DNA of 64,000 nucleotides from Belliella baltica DSM 15883 (GTDB lineage: Bacteria; Bacteroidota; Bacteroidia; Cytophagales; Cyclobacteriaceae): positions 3,121,501 through 3,185,500 of the forward strand of contig NC_018010.1 in NCBI RefSeq assembly GCF_000265405.1, read 5' to 3'. The translations under genes were made by a program, and so were the position numbers. The stretch's first letter is position 1, and the number at the start of each line of letters is the position of its first letter. The notes below the pieces were generated by a model, which was not told where the DNA came from, searched no databases, and saw only the letters and a program-made list of their open reading frames with translations. Positions 45,267-53,980 of the stretch are shown here, piece after piece.

Positions 45267-46517
45267 TTATTCCAAAAGCTTTTTTCCTTCTTCCTCAGGA
45301 AGATCCTCTATTTCTCTCAATTTTCTTTGTATCACTCTCGTCCTTGTTCCTACTAAAATATCTAAATCTGTACTGGCCTCAGAGATTTTTTTCTGTGCTT
45401 TACTGATCAAATCTCCAAACTTGGCGAACTCTGTTTTTACAGCTCCCAAAACCTTCCAAACTTCACTGCTACGTTGTTGAATCGCTAATGTCTTGAATCC
45501 CATTTGCAAACTATTCAACATTGCTGCTAATGTTGTTGGACCAACAAGAATTATTTTATAATCTCTTTGCAACTGCTGAGCTAAATCTCCATCGCGGATG
45601 ACCTCAGCATAGAGACTTTCCATAGGAAGAAAAAGTATTGCGAAATCTGTAGTAAAAGGAGGAATAATGTATTTATTGCTGATATCTTGGGCTGACTTTT
45701 TAATTGCTTTGAAGAGTTCAATTTTTGCTGCTTCTACAAGCGCCTTTTCTCCTAAGTCATAAGCATCCAACAACCTATAGTAAGTCTCTTGCGGGAATTT
45801 TGCATCTATAGGAAGATAAACAGGACCTTCTTGACCATTTCCAGGCATTTTGATTGCAAACTCAACCCTCTCAGAATTTCCTTTTTTGACTTGAACATTG
45901 TACTCAAATTGATCAGGAGCTAAGACATTTTCCAAAATGGCTTGCAATTGATACTCACCTAGGACTCCTCGGGTTTTGACATTGTTTAGCACCCGTTTCA
46001 AATCGCCAACTCCCGTAGCCAAAGTTTGCATTTCACCTAACCCTTTTTGCACAGCAAGAAGTTGATTACTAACTAATTCAAAAGATTGACCTAACCTTGT
46101 TTCTAAAGTTTTTTGAAGCTTTTCATCAACAGTCTCACGCATTTTCTCCAATCGCTCCTCTGTTGACTGTAGCATCCGTTCTTGCTTGTTGATCAAATCT
46201 TGAAATTTCTCTCTCTGTAGCTCGTTAAATTCCTTGACATTTTCTCTAAAGAGTACACCAAAGTCCTTCAATACAGCAGATTGCTCTTTAGAATTTGATC
46301 TTAATGAATCGAAAACTAAACCAAACTGATGCATCAAACCATTACTAATCTCAGATCGATTAGAGGCCATTTGTTGATTGATTTCTCTTCTGAGTTCTTG
46401 AAATTCTAGCTTATTTCCTGAATCAGTATGACTCTTCTGGTGTAACTTGTAAATCAAATAAATAAGCAGAAGAGTTTGAAGAAGTAAAATGAGATAAATC
46501 GGATTTTCTAAAAGCAT
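45267..46517 (-). CDS. rmuC: RmuC-domain DNA recombination protein
   Basis: A 416-residue protein. One membrane helix (NPIYLILLLQTLLLIYLIY) precedes a long coiled-coil (about residues 40-170) and the RmuC nuclease-like domain. That domain includes TRGVLGEYQLQAILENVLAP, LPIDAKFPQETYYRLL (restriction-endonuclease-like D and K) and PMESLYAEVIRD. RmuC limits inversions at repeats in E. coli. The start overlaps the upstream alpha/beta hydrolase frame by 95 bases, but the membrane helix and the family N-terminus support this start. Confidence 0.9.
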   Translation of the reverse strand: MLLENPIYLILLLQTLLLIYLIYKLHQKSHTDSGNKLEFQELRREINQQMASNRSEISNGLMHQFGLVFDSLRSNSKEQSAVLKDFGVLFRENVKEFNELQREKFQDLINKQERMLQSTEERLEKMRETVDEKLQKTLETRLGQSFELVSNQLLAVQKGLGEMQTLATGVGDLKRVLNNVKTRGVLGEYQLQAILENVLAPDQFEYNVQVKKGNSERVEFAIKMPGNGQEGPVYLPIDAKFPQETYYRLLDAYDLGEKALVEAAKIELFKAIKKSAQDISNKYIIPPFTTDFAILFLPMESLYAEVIRDGDLAQQLQRDYKIILVGPTTLAAMLNSLQMGFKTLAIQQRSSEVWKVLGAVKTEFAKFGDLISKAQKKISEASTDLDILVGTRTRVIQRKLREIEDLPEEEGKKLLE

Positions 46518-47520
46518 GACTGTAATATTTTGGAGGTGAAAAGTAATCTATATCAGACTGAATGCCTAGAAATGATAAATATTCTAAGACAGTCTCTGTC
46601 GGCATTTCTTCCATAGGAACATGACCTACGCTATCGAATACTTTGAATTTTGAGCCAGGAATTGCTGCTGCTAATCTTTCTCCATTAGCCAAAGGAATCC
46701 AATTATCCTCTCGACCCCAAATAATCAAAACAGGCATATCGATTTTTTCAAAATCAATTCTTAACGGTCTTTTATTTGTCAATCTTTCTAAGGTTGCTCT
46801 TCTATTTCCTTCCCTTCTCATCAATTCATAATAGCGCGTGAGATTTCCATCCTCGATTTTTTTAGAATCATAATACACTTGATTCATATTCATTTTGAAA
46901 AGAAATTTTGGAGTGCACTTGAGAAGTATTTTTGAGAAAATAGGATGACTTGCTAACTGAAAAATGGGGGCTTTTGATGAATTAGAACTTTTAGTTTTTG
47001 TTTTCGATGCCGCAGGGTTTGGAGCGCCTGAGGAATTTATCAAATTCAAAGTAAGAATACGATCAGAATTAACTGATGCCATTCTCAGTGCTACGGCTCC
47101 CCCCATCGAATTCCCTGCTATGTGAAATTTATCCACCCCTAAGTGATCTGCTAAGGTAAAAAGCAAGTCCGCATATGCTTCTACTCCATACCGCTGCTGC
47201 ACATCGGGACCGGTCAACCCATGACCTGGCAAATCCATGCTAATAGTCATAAAATAAGGTGACAATTCATTCACCCATTCTTCCCAAGTATGTAAAGAAG
47301 AAAAACTCCCATGAATCAGAAATATAGGTTCACCCTCTCCTCTTACATTGACATGCATATTTATCCCATCCACATTGATAAAGTAAGAGGATTCGTTAGC
47401 ATATTTTTCTATTAAAATTTCAGGATTTATATCACTTCTATAACTCAGAGATAATGAGAGTCCAAGAATAATAAGGAGAACCAAAAGTAATTTTAAAATA
47501 AAGACAAGGACTTTTTTCAT
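46423..47520 (-). CDS. Alpha/beta hydrolase, membrane-anchored
   Basis: A 365-residue protein from the ATG at 47520. It starts MKKVLVFILKLLLVLLIILG, an N-terminal anchor; an upstream ATG at 47541 gives an odd leader. The hydrolase core has LIHGSFSSLHTWEEW (oxyanion), nucleophile Ser in HIAGNSMGGAVALRMAS, Asp in IWGREDNWIP and His in SVGHVPMEEMP. After the expected end (about EYLSFLGI) the frame continues for about 48 residues, running 95 bases into rmuC in another frame. This tail is probably a recent extension or results from a lost stop codon. Confidence 0.85.
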   Translation of the reverse strand: MKKVLVFILKLLLVLLIILGLSLSLSYRSDINPEILIEKYANESSYFINVDGINMHVNVRGEGEPIFLIHGSFSSLHTWEEWVNELSPYFMTISMDLPGHGLTGPDVQQRYGVEAYADLLFTLADHLGVDKFHIAGNSMGGAVALRMASVNSDRILTLNLINSSGAPNPAASKTKTKSSNSSKAPIFQLASHPIFSKILLKCTPKFLFKMNMNQVYYDSKKIEDGNLTRYYELMRREGNRRATLERLTNKRPLRIDFEKIDMPVLIIWGREDNWIPLANGERLAAAIPGSKFKVFDSVGHVPMEEMPTETVLEYLSFLGIQSDIDYFSPPKYYSHAFRKSDLSHFTSSNSSAYLFDLQVTPEESY

Positions 47521-47615
47521 TTTGAAGAATGGTTTCCACAAGTTTACAAAAATTAAAAATTAATTTTAACTTGACACCTTGCTAGTCAACAGAAATTCAT
47601 TTCAACAGATAACAT

Positions 47616-48707
47616 ATGAAAAGAAATTTACCTTTGTTAATATTCTTACTCTTAATTTTTTCTGCATGCGAGCCTAATAATTCTCAAGAAGAAGTTCAGA
47701 CGCTTCAACTTACTTTAGAAGAAGCTAATAGATTGGCTGAATTACCACTTCATTGTATGCAAGTAGAATATCCGAATAAATTGAATCAAACTTTGGCTTC
47801 AGAAACATATCTTAAAGGTCCCAAATCACTTCATCCCGCATTTTACGGCTGCTTTGACTGGCATTCAAGTGTTCATGGGCATTGGATGTTAGTAAGTTTA
47901 CTCAGACAGTTTCCTGAGCTAGAGAAGAAAGAGGAAATCAAGAAAATGCTGCTAGAAAATATCAGTTACTCGAATATCTTAGCGGAGGTCAATTACTTTT
48001 TCCAACCTCAAAATTCAAGTTTTGAGAGAACTTACGGCTGGGCCTGGGTACTCAAATTGGCTGAAGAACTCTATCTCTGGGATGACCCTGTAGCAAAAGA
48101 ATTAGAAAAGAACCTTCAGCCTTTGACAGATTTAATGGTAAAGAAATACTTAGATTTTCTACCTAAGTTAAATTACCCAATTCGAGTAGGCGAACATAGT
48201 AATATAGCTTTTGGGATGTCATTGGCATTTGACTATGCAGAGACAGTCAACGAAAAGGAACTTTCAGAAATGATTCGCCAACGGTCAAAAGATTGGTTTA
48301 TGAATGATGTGGATTGCCCGTTGAATTGGGAACCTAGTGGATATGATTTTCTTTCCCCGTGTTTTCAGGAGTTGGATATCATGAGAAAAGTGCTTGAAAA
48401 AGAGGAGTTTGATTTATGGATTACTGAGTTTATGCCCGAATTGAAAAATAAAGACTTTGAATTAAAACCTGGAGAAGTCAGTGACCGAACAGATGGTAAA
48501 TTGGTTCATTTGGATGGATTGAATTTTAGTCGAGCTTGGTGTATTTATGGTTTAGCAAGGGCCTATCCTTATCAATATGGTCATCTGAATACGATAGCAA
48601 ATGCTCATATTTCTTATTCTCTTCCCTCAATTGTAGATGACAATTACGAAGGAACACATTGGTTGGGCAGTTTTGCCGTCTATGCTTTACAGCAAGGTAG
48701 CAAATGA
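47616..48707 (+). CDS. DUF2891 family lipoprotein
   Basis: A 363-residue protein with signal and lipobox LIFSAC (Cys18). DUF2891 has the motif HPAFYGCFDWHSSVHGHWMLV with its conserved His and Trp residues, then FERTYGWAWVLKLAEEL, VGEHSNIAFGMSLAFDYAET and LDGLNFSRAWCIYGLA. The all-helical (alpha/alpha-barrel-like) pattern hints at a carbohydrate- or peptide-active enzyme, but no reaction is known. The stop overlaps the Nramp ATG by 4 bases (ATGA), showing tight coupling with the transporter. Confidence 0.88.
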   Translation: MKRNLPLLIFLLLIFSACEPNNSQEEVQTLQLTLEEANRLAELPLHCMQVEYPNKLNQTLASETYLKGPKSLHPAFYGCFDWHSSVHGHWMLVSLLRQFPELEKKEEIKKMLLENISYSNILAEVNYFFQPQNSSFERTYGWAWVLKLAEELYLWDDPVAKELEKNLQPLTDLMVKKYLDFLPKLNYPIRVGEHSNIAFGMSLAFDYAETVNEKELSEMIRQRSKDWFMNDVDCPLNWEPSGYDFLSPCFQELDIMRKVLEKEEFDLWITEFMPELKNKDFELKPGEVSDRTDGKLVHLDGLNFSRAWCIYGLARAYPYQYGHLNTIANAHISYSLPSIVDDNYEGTHWLGSFAVYALQQGSK

Positions 48708-49921
48708 CTTGGAGGAAATACATTGGGCCAGGACCATTGGTCGCAGCCGCATTTATTGGTCCAGGAACAGTTACTGTTTGTACCCTTGCAGGTGTAACTT
48801 TTGGATATGAACTCCTATGGGCTTTGGCGCTATCCATTGTAGCTACTGTAGTTTTGCAGGAAATGGCAGCTAGAATTGGGCTTCTTACACAAAAAGGACT
48901 CGCCGCAGTGATTTCTGAATATCTTCAAAAAGGAATTGCTCGATATTTTTCTATTGCGTTAGTCTTGATGGCCATAGTCATCGGAAATGCAGCTTATGAA
49001 GCTGGAAACATATCTGGAGGTGCTCTAGGAGCAGAACTCTTCTTTCATCTCCCAAATTTGAATATTGGTCAATTCAAAATCAGTTTGATGAATTTTCTAA
49101 TTGGTTCCATTGCTTTATTGCTCCTACTCACAGGAAATTTCAAAACAATTACCAATTACCTGACAGTGCTTGTCATTTTGATGAGTTTAGCCTTTTTAAT
49201 CACAGCTATTTTACTGAATCCTAATTTATATGAATTGTTAAGTGGTTTTGTACCAAGGGTTTCTTCTGCAAATATTCTTAATATCATAGCCTTGATTGGA
49301 ACCACAGTTGTCCCTTACAACTTATTTCTTCATTCGACATTGGTCGGTAAGAAGTGGAATAAACCAACTGATATCAAATACATCAGATTTGATACTGTCG
49401 TATCAGTAGTAGTTGGTGGATTAGTTTCTATGGCAATTGTAGTAACTGCATCTTCTGGGAAAATTCTTAGTATAGAATCCGCAGCCGATTTGGCTGTTGG
49501 GCTAGAAACACTCTTGGGGAGTTATGCTAAATATTTTATGGCTTTTGGTTTATTTTCAGCAGGAGTTACGTCAGCTATTACAGCACCTTTGGCAGGGGCT
49601 ATGGTGATTTGTGGCTGTTTTGGTTGGTCCACAGAAATCCAAAGCGCTGCAATGCGACTTAGCATTTTGATCATTTTGGGTTTGGGTCTTGTTTTTTCAT
49701 CTCTGGGAATCAAACCCATCGAATTGATTTCATGGGCACAGATTTCCAATGGAATTCTCCTGCCACTCTTAAGTGCCTATATTCTTTGGCTAGTCAATAA
49801 AAAATCTGTAATGAAAGACCATGTCAATACCTTATCGATGAATATTCTTGGAGGTGTGATCTGGTTAATCACTTTGACATTAGGAGTTTGGAGTATCTAT
49901 AAGGTTATATTTATGGGTTGA
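48704..49921 (+). CDS. Divergent Nramp-family transporter
   Basis: A 405-residue protein with about 11 membrane helices and the Nramp fold. Helix 1 reads GPLVAAAFIGPGTVTVCTLA and helix 6 IIALIGTTVVPYNLFLHSTL. In Mn/Fe Nramp proteins these are DPGN and (A/C)xxMPHN; here the metal-binding D, N, A and M are replaced by G, T, T and V, and His by Tyr. It probably does not carry a soft divalent metal in the usual way. It is translationally coupled to the DUF2891 lipoprotein, so a shared substrate is likely. The gene ends before a 117-base gap. Confidence 0.8.
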   Translation: MTWRKYIGPGPLVAAAFIGPGTVTVCTLAGVTFGYELLWALALSIVATVVLQEMAARIGLLTQKGLAAVISEYLQKGIARYFSIALVLMAIVIGNAAYEAGNISGGALGAELFFHLPNLNIGQFKISLMNFLIGSIALLLLLTGNFKTITNYLTVLVILMSLAFLITAILLNPNLYELLSGFVPRVSSANILNIIALIGTTVVPYNLFLHSTLVGKKWNKPTDIKYIRFDTVVSVVVGGLVSMAIVVTASSGKILSIESAADLAVGLETLLGSYAKYFMAFGLFSAGVTSAITAPLAGAMVICGCFGWSTEIQSAAMRLSILIILGLGLVFSSLGIKPIELISWAQISNGILLPLLSAYILWLVNKKSVMKDHVNTLSMNILGGVIWLITLTLGVWSIYKVIFMG

Positions 49922-50038
49922 TTTGAGTTTTTTGGTGACAGCAGTTCAATAAACCCATTGATGATAATTAATGCAAAATCAAATTTGATTTATATATGAA
50001 TATCTCTATATTGTCTTGTACTCATTAAATATATACAG

Positions 50039-51051
50039 ATGAATTTAGATCGATTTTTACACTTTAGATCCAACCTTATCCTGTTGGGAAATTCTTTTCA
50101 AAAACTATCCAAATTATTCGCGCTAGTCTTCTTGTTAACCTTTTCGTTTCATTCGGTATTTGCCCAAGAATCAAAAGGAATTTTGATCTCTAATGTAAAT
50201 ATTTTCGATGGAAAAAGTAAAAACTTACTCTTAGCAAAAAATGTATTCATAGAAGGAAATAGAATTTCAAAAATTTCAAGTGATCCAATCGAAGTTGGAG
50301 AAACGGTTATTTTGATAGATGGAAATGGGAAAACGCTCATTCCAGGTCTTATTGATGTGCATGTCCACATGGTTTTTGGTTCATTGTCTATTCCGCAGAT
50401 GGCATCACCTGACTTAAGCGAAGAAACAATTTTTAACAATGTTTCTTTACAATCCAAGAATATGCTACTTCGTGGTTTCACATCAGTTAGAGATGCAGGA
50501 GGTCCAATTTTCCCCTTAAAACAGGCTATTGATGAAGGAAAAATTCCTGGCCCTAGAATTTGGCCATCAGGAGCTACAATCAGCCAAACCTCAGGTCATG
50601 GAGACATGCGATTGCCGGGAGAAAAATCAAGTAGGTTTTTTGGTCCAATTTCCCGAGCAGAATCATCAAACGTGCCCCAGTTTTAGAGGGTCAACAATTG
50701 ATTTGGCCAATGGCAAAAAAGTTGAAAATGAAAGTTGCCTGGGGAACTGATTTCCTTTTCGAGCCTTCACTGATGGACACTCAAAATGATTATATTGTTA
50801 TGTTGCAAAAGTGGTTTACTCCATTTGAAATCTTAAAAATGGTAACACATGATAACGCACAATTATTAGCATTATCGGGATTAAGAAGTCCCTATCAAGG
50901 AAAATTAGGGGTAATTGAAGAAGGCGCACTAGCTGATATGGTTTTGATCGATGGAACCCCCCTTGAGGACATTGAAATTATAGCGCAATATCAAGATAAG
51001 TTTACTGTGATTATTAAAGATGGTAAGATCATTAAAAATGATTTAGAATAA
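50039..51051 (+). pseudogene. Amidohydrolase with a large internal deletion and frameshift
   Basis: The first part (50039-50686) has an export signal and the amidohydrolase N-terminus: the metal-binding HVH of GLIDVHVHMVFG and the RIWPSGATISQTSGHGDMRL segment. It ends out of frame at SRAESSNVPQF. The second part (open from about 50663, ATG at 50698) continues in another frame with KRAPVLEGQQLIW, the metal-ligand Asp in WGTDFLFEPSLM and the typical end GKLGVIEEGALADMVLIDG. Family members have roughly 170-200 more residues between these parts, including the carboxy-lysine and His ligands. The gene is therefore inactive. The join lies near 50660-50670. Confidence 0.85.
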
Positions 51052-51195
51052 TTCATTGATCGCTGATTAACGATCTTTTATATGAGGATATTTCCGTTAA
51101 AATATTTCTTAAGACTTATCAAAACAATTTCCTTAGATTCAAGATTCTAAGCTTACAAATTATCAATAAAAAGAACTTTAAAACCACAACAAAAG

Positions 51196-52083
51196 ATGAA
51201 ACCCATTAAGAAAGAAGATATTAGCCAAGATGTATTTGACATTTATGATGAGTATGTTCATAGTAAAATTGATAGAAGACAGTTTGTAGAAAGGCTTTCT
51301 TTATATACTGCAGGAGGTTTTACAGTTTCTGCTTTGATGAATTTTTTGATGCCAAATTACGTGGAGGCAAAAAGATTCCATCTTGAGGATAAGCGTTTTG
51401 ATGCGGAGTATATCACATACAATTCTCCAAAAGGAGCTGGAGAAATGAAAGCTTTGCTTACCAAACCAGCTGGAATGACAGGGAAATTACCAGGAATTGT
51501 CGTAGTTCATGAAAACAGAGGATTGAACCCATACATAGAAGATGTAGCCCATCAGTGCGCTTTAGATGGCTTTATTGCAATTGCTCCAGATGCTTTGACG
51601 CCTTTTGGTGGTTACCCAGGCACAGATGAGGAAGGAAGAACTATGCAAGCAAAGAGAACCAGAGACGAGATGTTGGAAGATTTCATTGCAGCTTATGAAA
51701 CCTTGAAAAATCATCCGGACTGTGATGGAAATATTGGAGTAGTTGGGTTTTGCTTTGGTGGCTGGATATCCAATATGATGGCTGTTCGTGTTCCTGGACT
51801 CAAAGCAGCCGTTCCCTATTATGGAGGGCAGCCAACAGCAGAAGAAGTCCCTGCGATTAGTGCTCCTTTGCAAATCCACTTTGCTGAATTAGATACACGG
51901 GTAAATGCAGGCTGGGAAGCTTATAAAGCAGCATTAGACGCCAATGGTAAATCTTATGAAGTACACTTTTACGAAGGATTAAATCATGGTTTCCACAACC
52001 ACTCTACCCCAAGATATGATGAAGCAGGAGCAAAATTGGCTTGGGAAAGAACAGTGAAATTTTTCAGAGAAAAGCTAGTGTAG
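51196..52083 (+). CDS. Dienelactone hydrolase family protein (exported)
   Basis: A 295-residue protein. An N-terminal leader (KIDRRQFVERLSLYTAGGFTVSALMNFL) has a Tat-like R-R followed by a hydrophobic stretch. The DLH core follows, with GIVVVHENRGLNPYIEDVA, the nucleophile Cys in GVVGFCFGGWISNM, Asp in HFAELDTRVN and His in YEGLNHGFHNHS. It hydrolyses lactones or esters. This is the last intact chromosomal gene before the recombinase remnant, whose frame begins at its stop codon. Confidence 0.9.
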   Translation: MKPIKKEDISQDVFDIYDEYVHSKIDRRQFVERLSLYTAGGFTVSALMNFLMPNYVEAKRFHLEDKRFDAEYITYNSPKGAGEMKALLTKPAGMTGKLPGIVVVHENRGLNPYIEDVAHQCALDGFIAIAPDALTPFGGYPGTDEEGRTMQAKRTRDEMLEDFIAAYETLKNHPDCDGNIGVVGFCFGGWISNMMAVRVPGLKAAVPYYGGQPTAEEVPAISAPLQIHFAELDTRVNAGWEAYKAALDANGKSYEVHFYEGLNHGFHNHSTPRYDEAGAKLAWERTVKFFREKLV

Positions 52084-52463
52084 AGATTGGAAAATTTAAT
52101 AAAGAATATATTTTATCTAGAGGCTATTCTTCTTCCTATCAAAACCAAGTGGTGAATGGTATCAAATTATTTTTTCAAAACAGAAGTGGTATCAAATTCA
52201 ATCCAGAAATAGTCTATAGGCCAAAAAGAGAGAAATTATTGCCCAATGTGTTGAGTAAAGAGGAAATTAAAAGCATATTAGATAGCCATCAGAATCTTAA
52301 ACACAGGGCGATGCTTTGTCTCATATATTCCTGTGGACTTCGAAGGGGTGAGTTATTGAATTTAAAAATAATGGATATCGATAGTAAGAGAAATATTTTA
52401 ATTATTAGGTGCACCAAAGGGTTAGATCAAATTAAAAGTCCTTTAGATGGATTGGATATTTAG
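52083..52463 (+). pseudogene. Tyrosine recombinase/integrase fragment
   Basis: About 125 residues of a tyrosine recombinase are present. The core-binding end (FNKEYILSRGYSSSYQNQVV, then NGIKLFFQ) is followed by the start of the catalytic domain with RPKREKLLPNVLSKEEIKSI and the first catalytic Arg in YSCGLRRGELLNL. The frame stops soon after the strand ILIIRCTKG, so the Lys, H-x-x-R and Tyr are missing. The N-terminal domain start is also missing because the frame begins in the DLH gene. It is the remnant of an integrase on the same strand as the following cassettes, consistent with loss of an integron or related integrase. Confidence 0.8.
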
Positions 52464-52497
52464 AAATTAGTTTTATGTTTAGATAATTGAAAAATAT

Positions 52498-52568
52498 ACG
52501 CAACAGTTGCGCATTCCATGCCATATGGAACAAAAAGCGCAATGGTTGCGTGAAGAAAACCGTTGTGG
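52498..52568 (+). repeat. attC-like site 0 (before cassette 1)
   Basis: An imperfect hairpin: L'' ACGCAACAGTTGCGC (52498-52512) pairs 13 of 15 with L' GCGCAATGGTTGCGT (52537-52551). About 10 bases later comes the core CGTTGTGG (G at 52562). An upstream R'' box with AAC is not evident. It is uninterrupted by an intron. It may be the attC of a lost cassette or an attI-like site. Confidence 0.5.
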
Positions 52569-52588
52569 TGCATTAAAAAACAAAGAAC

Positions 52589-53092
52589 ATGGGATATAGA
52601 AACAAAACATATATAGTCTTTGACGGAGACAATGATATTTGGGCTTATCGGTTTATGAAAGGTTGGAAAGCCAATAAGAATATTGATTTTGACTTTCATG
52701 ATGCCCATGACATAAATAGATTGACAAGCATTGCTCGAAGCGAACAGTATATAAAGGGAAAGCTTAAGGAAAGATTTAAAAGTGCTAAACAAATTATAGT
52801 TCTTATAGGTGACAGCACCAAAAACCTTTATCGATATATACGTTGGGAATTAGAAGTTGCACAAGGATTGGATTTACCAATAATCGCTGTAAATCTTAAC
52901 AATTTTAGAGCTCAAGATAATGACAGAGTACCGCCAATTATCAGAGACGAGTACGTGGTTCATATTCCGTTTAAATTAGCAATTATCAAATATGCTTTAG
53001 ACAATTTTCCTGCTGAATTCAAAAGTCGAAAAGCTACGGACACAGGCCCTAGAGTTTATTCAGAAAGCATTTATAAAAACCTTGGTCTTTAA
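52589..53092 (+). CDS. ThsB-like TIR-domain protein
   Basis: A 167-residue protein of the MTH538/ThsB TIR type (DUF1863). The first strand is KTYIVFDGDNDIWAYRFM. It is followed by WKANKNIDFDFHDAHD, the strand QIIVLIGDSTKN, the helix with YIRWELEVAQGLDLPIIAV (conserved Trp-Glu, Glu87) and the final strand EYVVHIPF. In Thoeris, ThsB makes a cyclic-ADP-ribose-type signal on infection. Here no ThsA is present; instead the next gene, starting at its stop codon (ATG overlaps TAA), is a SLATT membrane protein. It is likely the sensor or signal maker of a defence operon. Confidence 0.82.
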   Translation: MGYRNKTYIVFDGDNDIWAYRFMKGWKANKNIDFDFHDAHDINRLTSIARSEQYIKGKLKERFKSAKQIIVLIGDSTKNLYRYIRWELEVAQGLDLPIIAVNLNNFRAQDNDRVPPIIRDEYVVHIPFKLAIIKYALDNFPAEFKSRKATDTGPRVYSESIYKNLGL

Positions 53093-53979
53093 TGGAAGCT
53101 CATAAAATAAAATATCCTGCACTTTTTACGAGTTCCGACAACTACTCCATAAAGGCTCAAGATAATTTCAAAAATCTAAACAAGTGGACTCTTGTTGCTC
53201 TTGTAGTGGCAACAGTACTTACCTCATTAACTCAAGAAAATTGGGCAATTTGGACATCAACAGCCCTAATCCTCGTTTCTGCTATTCTGAGTACACTAAT
53301 GTTGGTATTGAAATTTGAGAAAGGATGGTATGAAGGACGCGCTGTTGCTGAAAGCATAAAAACATTGTGTTGGAAGTTTATGACAGGTGCAAGGCCATTT
53401 TCAATTGACCTAAACGAAACAAAAGCCCAAAATCTCCTGATTGAAAATTTCAAAAAAGTAATAGGCCATAGAAAGGACTTTTTCACTCTCATAGGTAGTG
53501 ATTTTGCAGAAAATGAGCAATTACCAGTTGAACTTATGAATATTCGTAAACTGTCAAAAGATGAACGAATTAGTATTTACAAAACAGAACGACTTGAAAA
53601 ACAAAAAAAATGGTACACAGATAAGACAACGGAAAATAAAAAATGGACCAAAATCAGTTTTGCTGTAATCATATTAGCACAAGTATTGGCTGTAATCTCA
53701 TTAATCCTGAAAATAAAGTTTGAATTTGAGTTTTCAATAGCACCAATTTTAGTAACAATATCAACTGCCTTTATCGCTTGGCTTCAACTAAGAAGATATC
53801 AAGAATTGAGTCAATCTTACTTGATAACTGCAACAGAGTTAAGTCTAATAAAGTCAAAAATTAACCAAGTGGACACCGAAAGTGACTTTTCGGAATTTGT
53901 AGACGACTCTGAAACAGCTATATCAAGAGAGCATACTTTGTGGCTAGCAAGACGAGATAATATTGAACTATTTAAATAA
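53092..53979 (+). CDS. SLATT (DUF4231) four-helix membrane effector candidate
   Basis: A 295-residue protein with two pairs of membrane helices: about residues 33-72 (WTLVALVVATVLTSL, then IWTSTALILVSAILSTLMLV) and 185-235 (FAVIILAQVLAVISLIL, then APILVTISTAFIAW). Each pair is followed by a cytosolic helix. The first repeat has the SLATT signature EKGWYEGRAVAESIKTLCWK followed by FMTGARPF; the second is related (RYQELSQSYLITATELSLI). This is the tandem SLATT_3/SLATT_1 form. SLATT proteins are predicted pore-forming effectors of nucleotide-signalling defence systems. It is coupled to the TIR gene and one base upstream of the PLD gene. Confidence 0.8.
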   Translation: MEAHKIKYPALFTSSDNYSIKAQDNFKNLNKWTLVALVVATVLTSLTQENWAIWTSTALILVSAILSTLMLVLKFEKGWYEGRAVAESIKTLCWKFMTGARPFSIDLNETKAQNLLIENFKKVIGHRKDFFTLIGSDFAENEQLPVELMNIRKLSKDERISIYKTERLEKQKKWYTDKTTENKKWTKISFAVIILAQVLAVISLILKIKFEFEFSIAPILVTISTAFIAWLQLRRYQELSQSYLITATELSLIKSKINQVDTESDFSEFVDDSETAISREHTLWLARRDNIELFK

Positions 53980-53980
53980 A

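Noticed and set aside
52589..53979. Canonical Thoeris system
   Set aside because: There is a ThsB-like TIR protein but no ThsA (SIR2-SLOG or TM-macro); the neighbour is a SLATT protein and the third gene a PLD nuclease.
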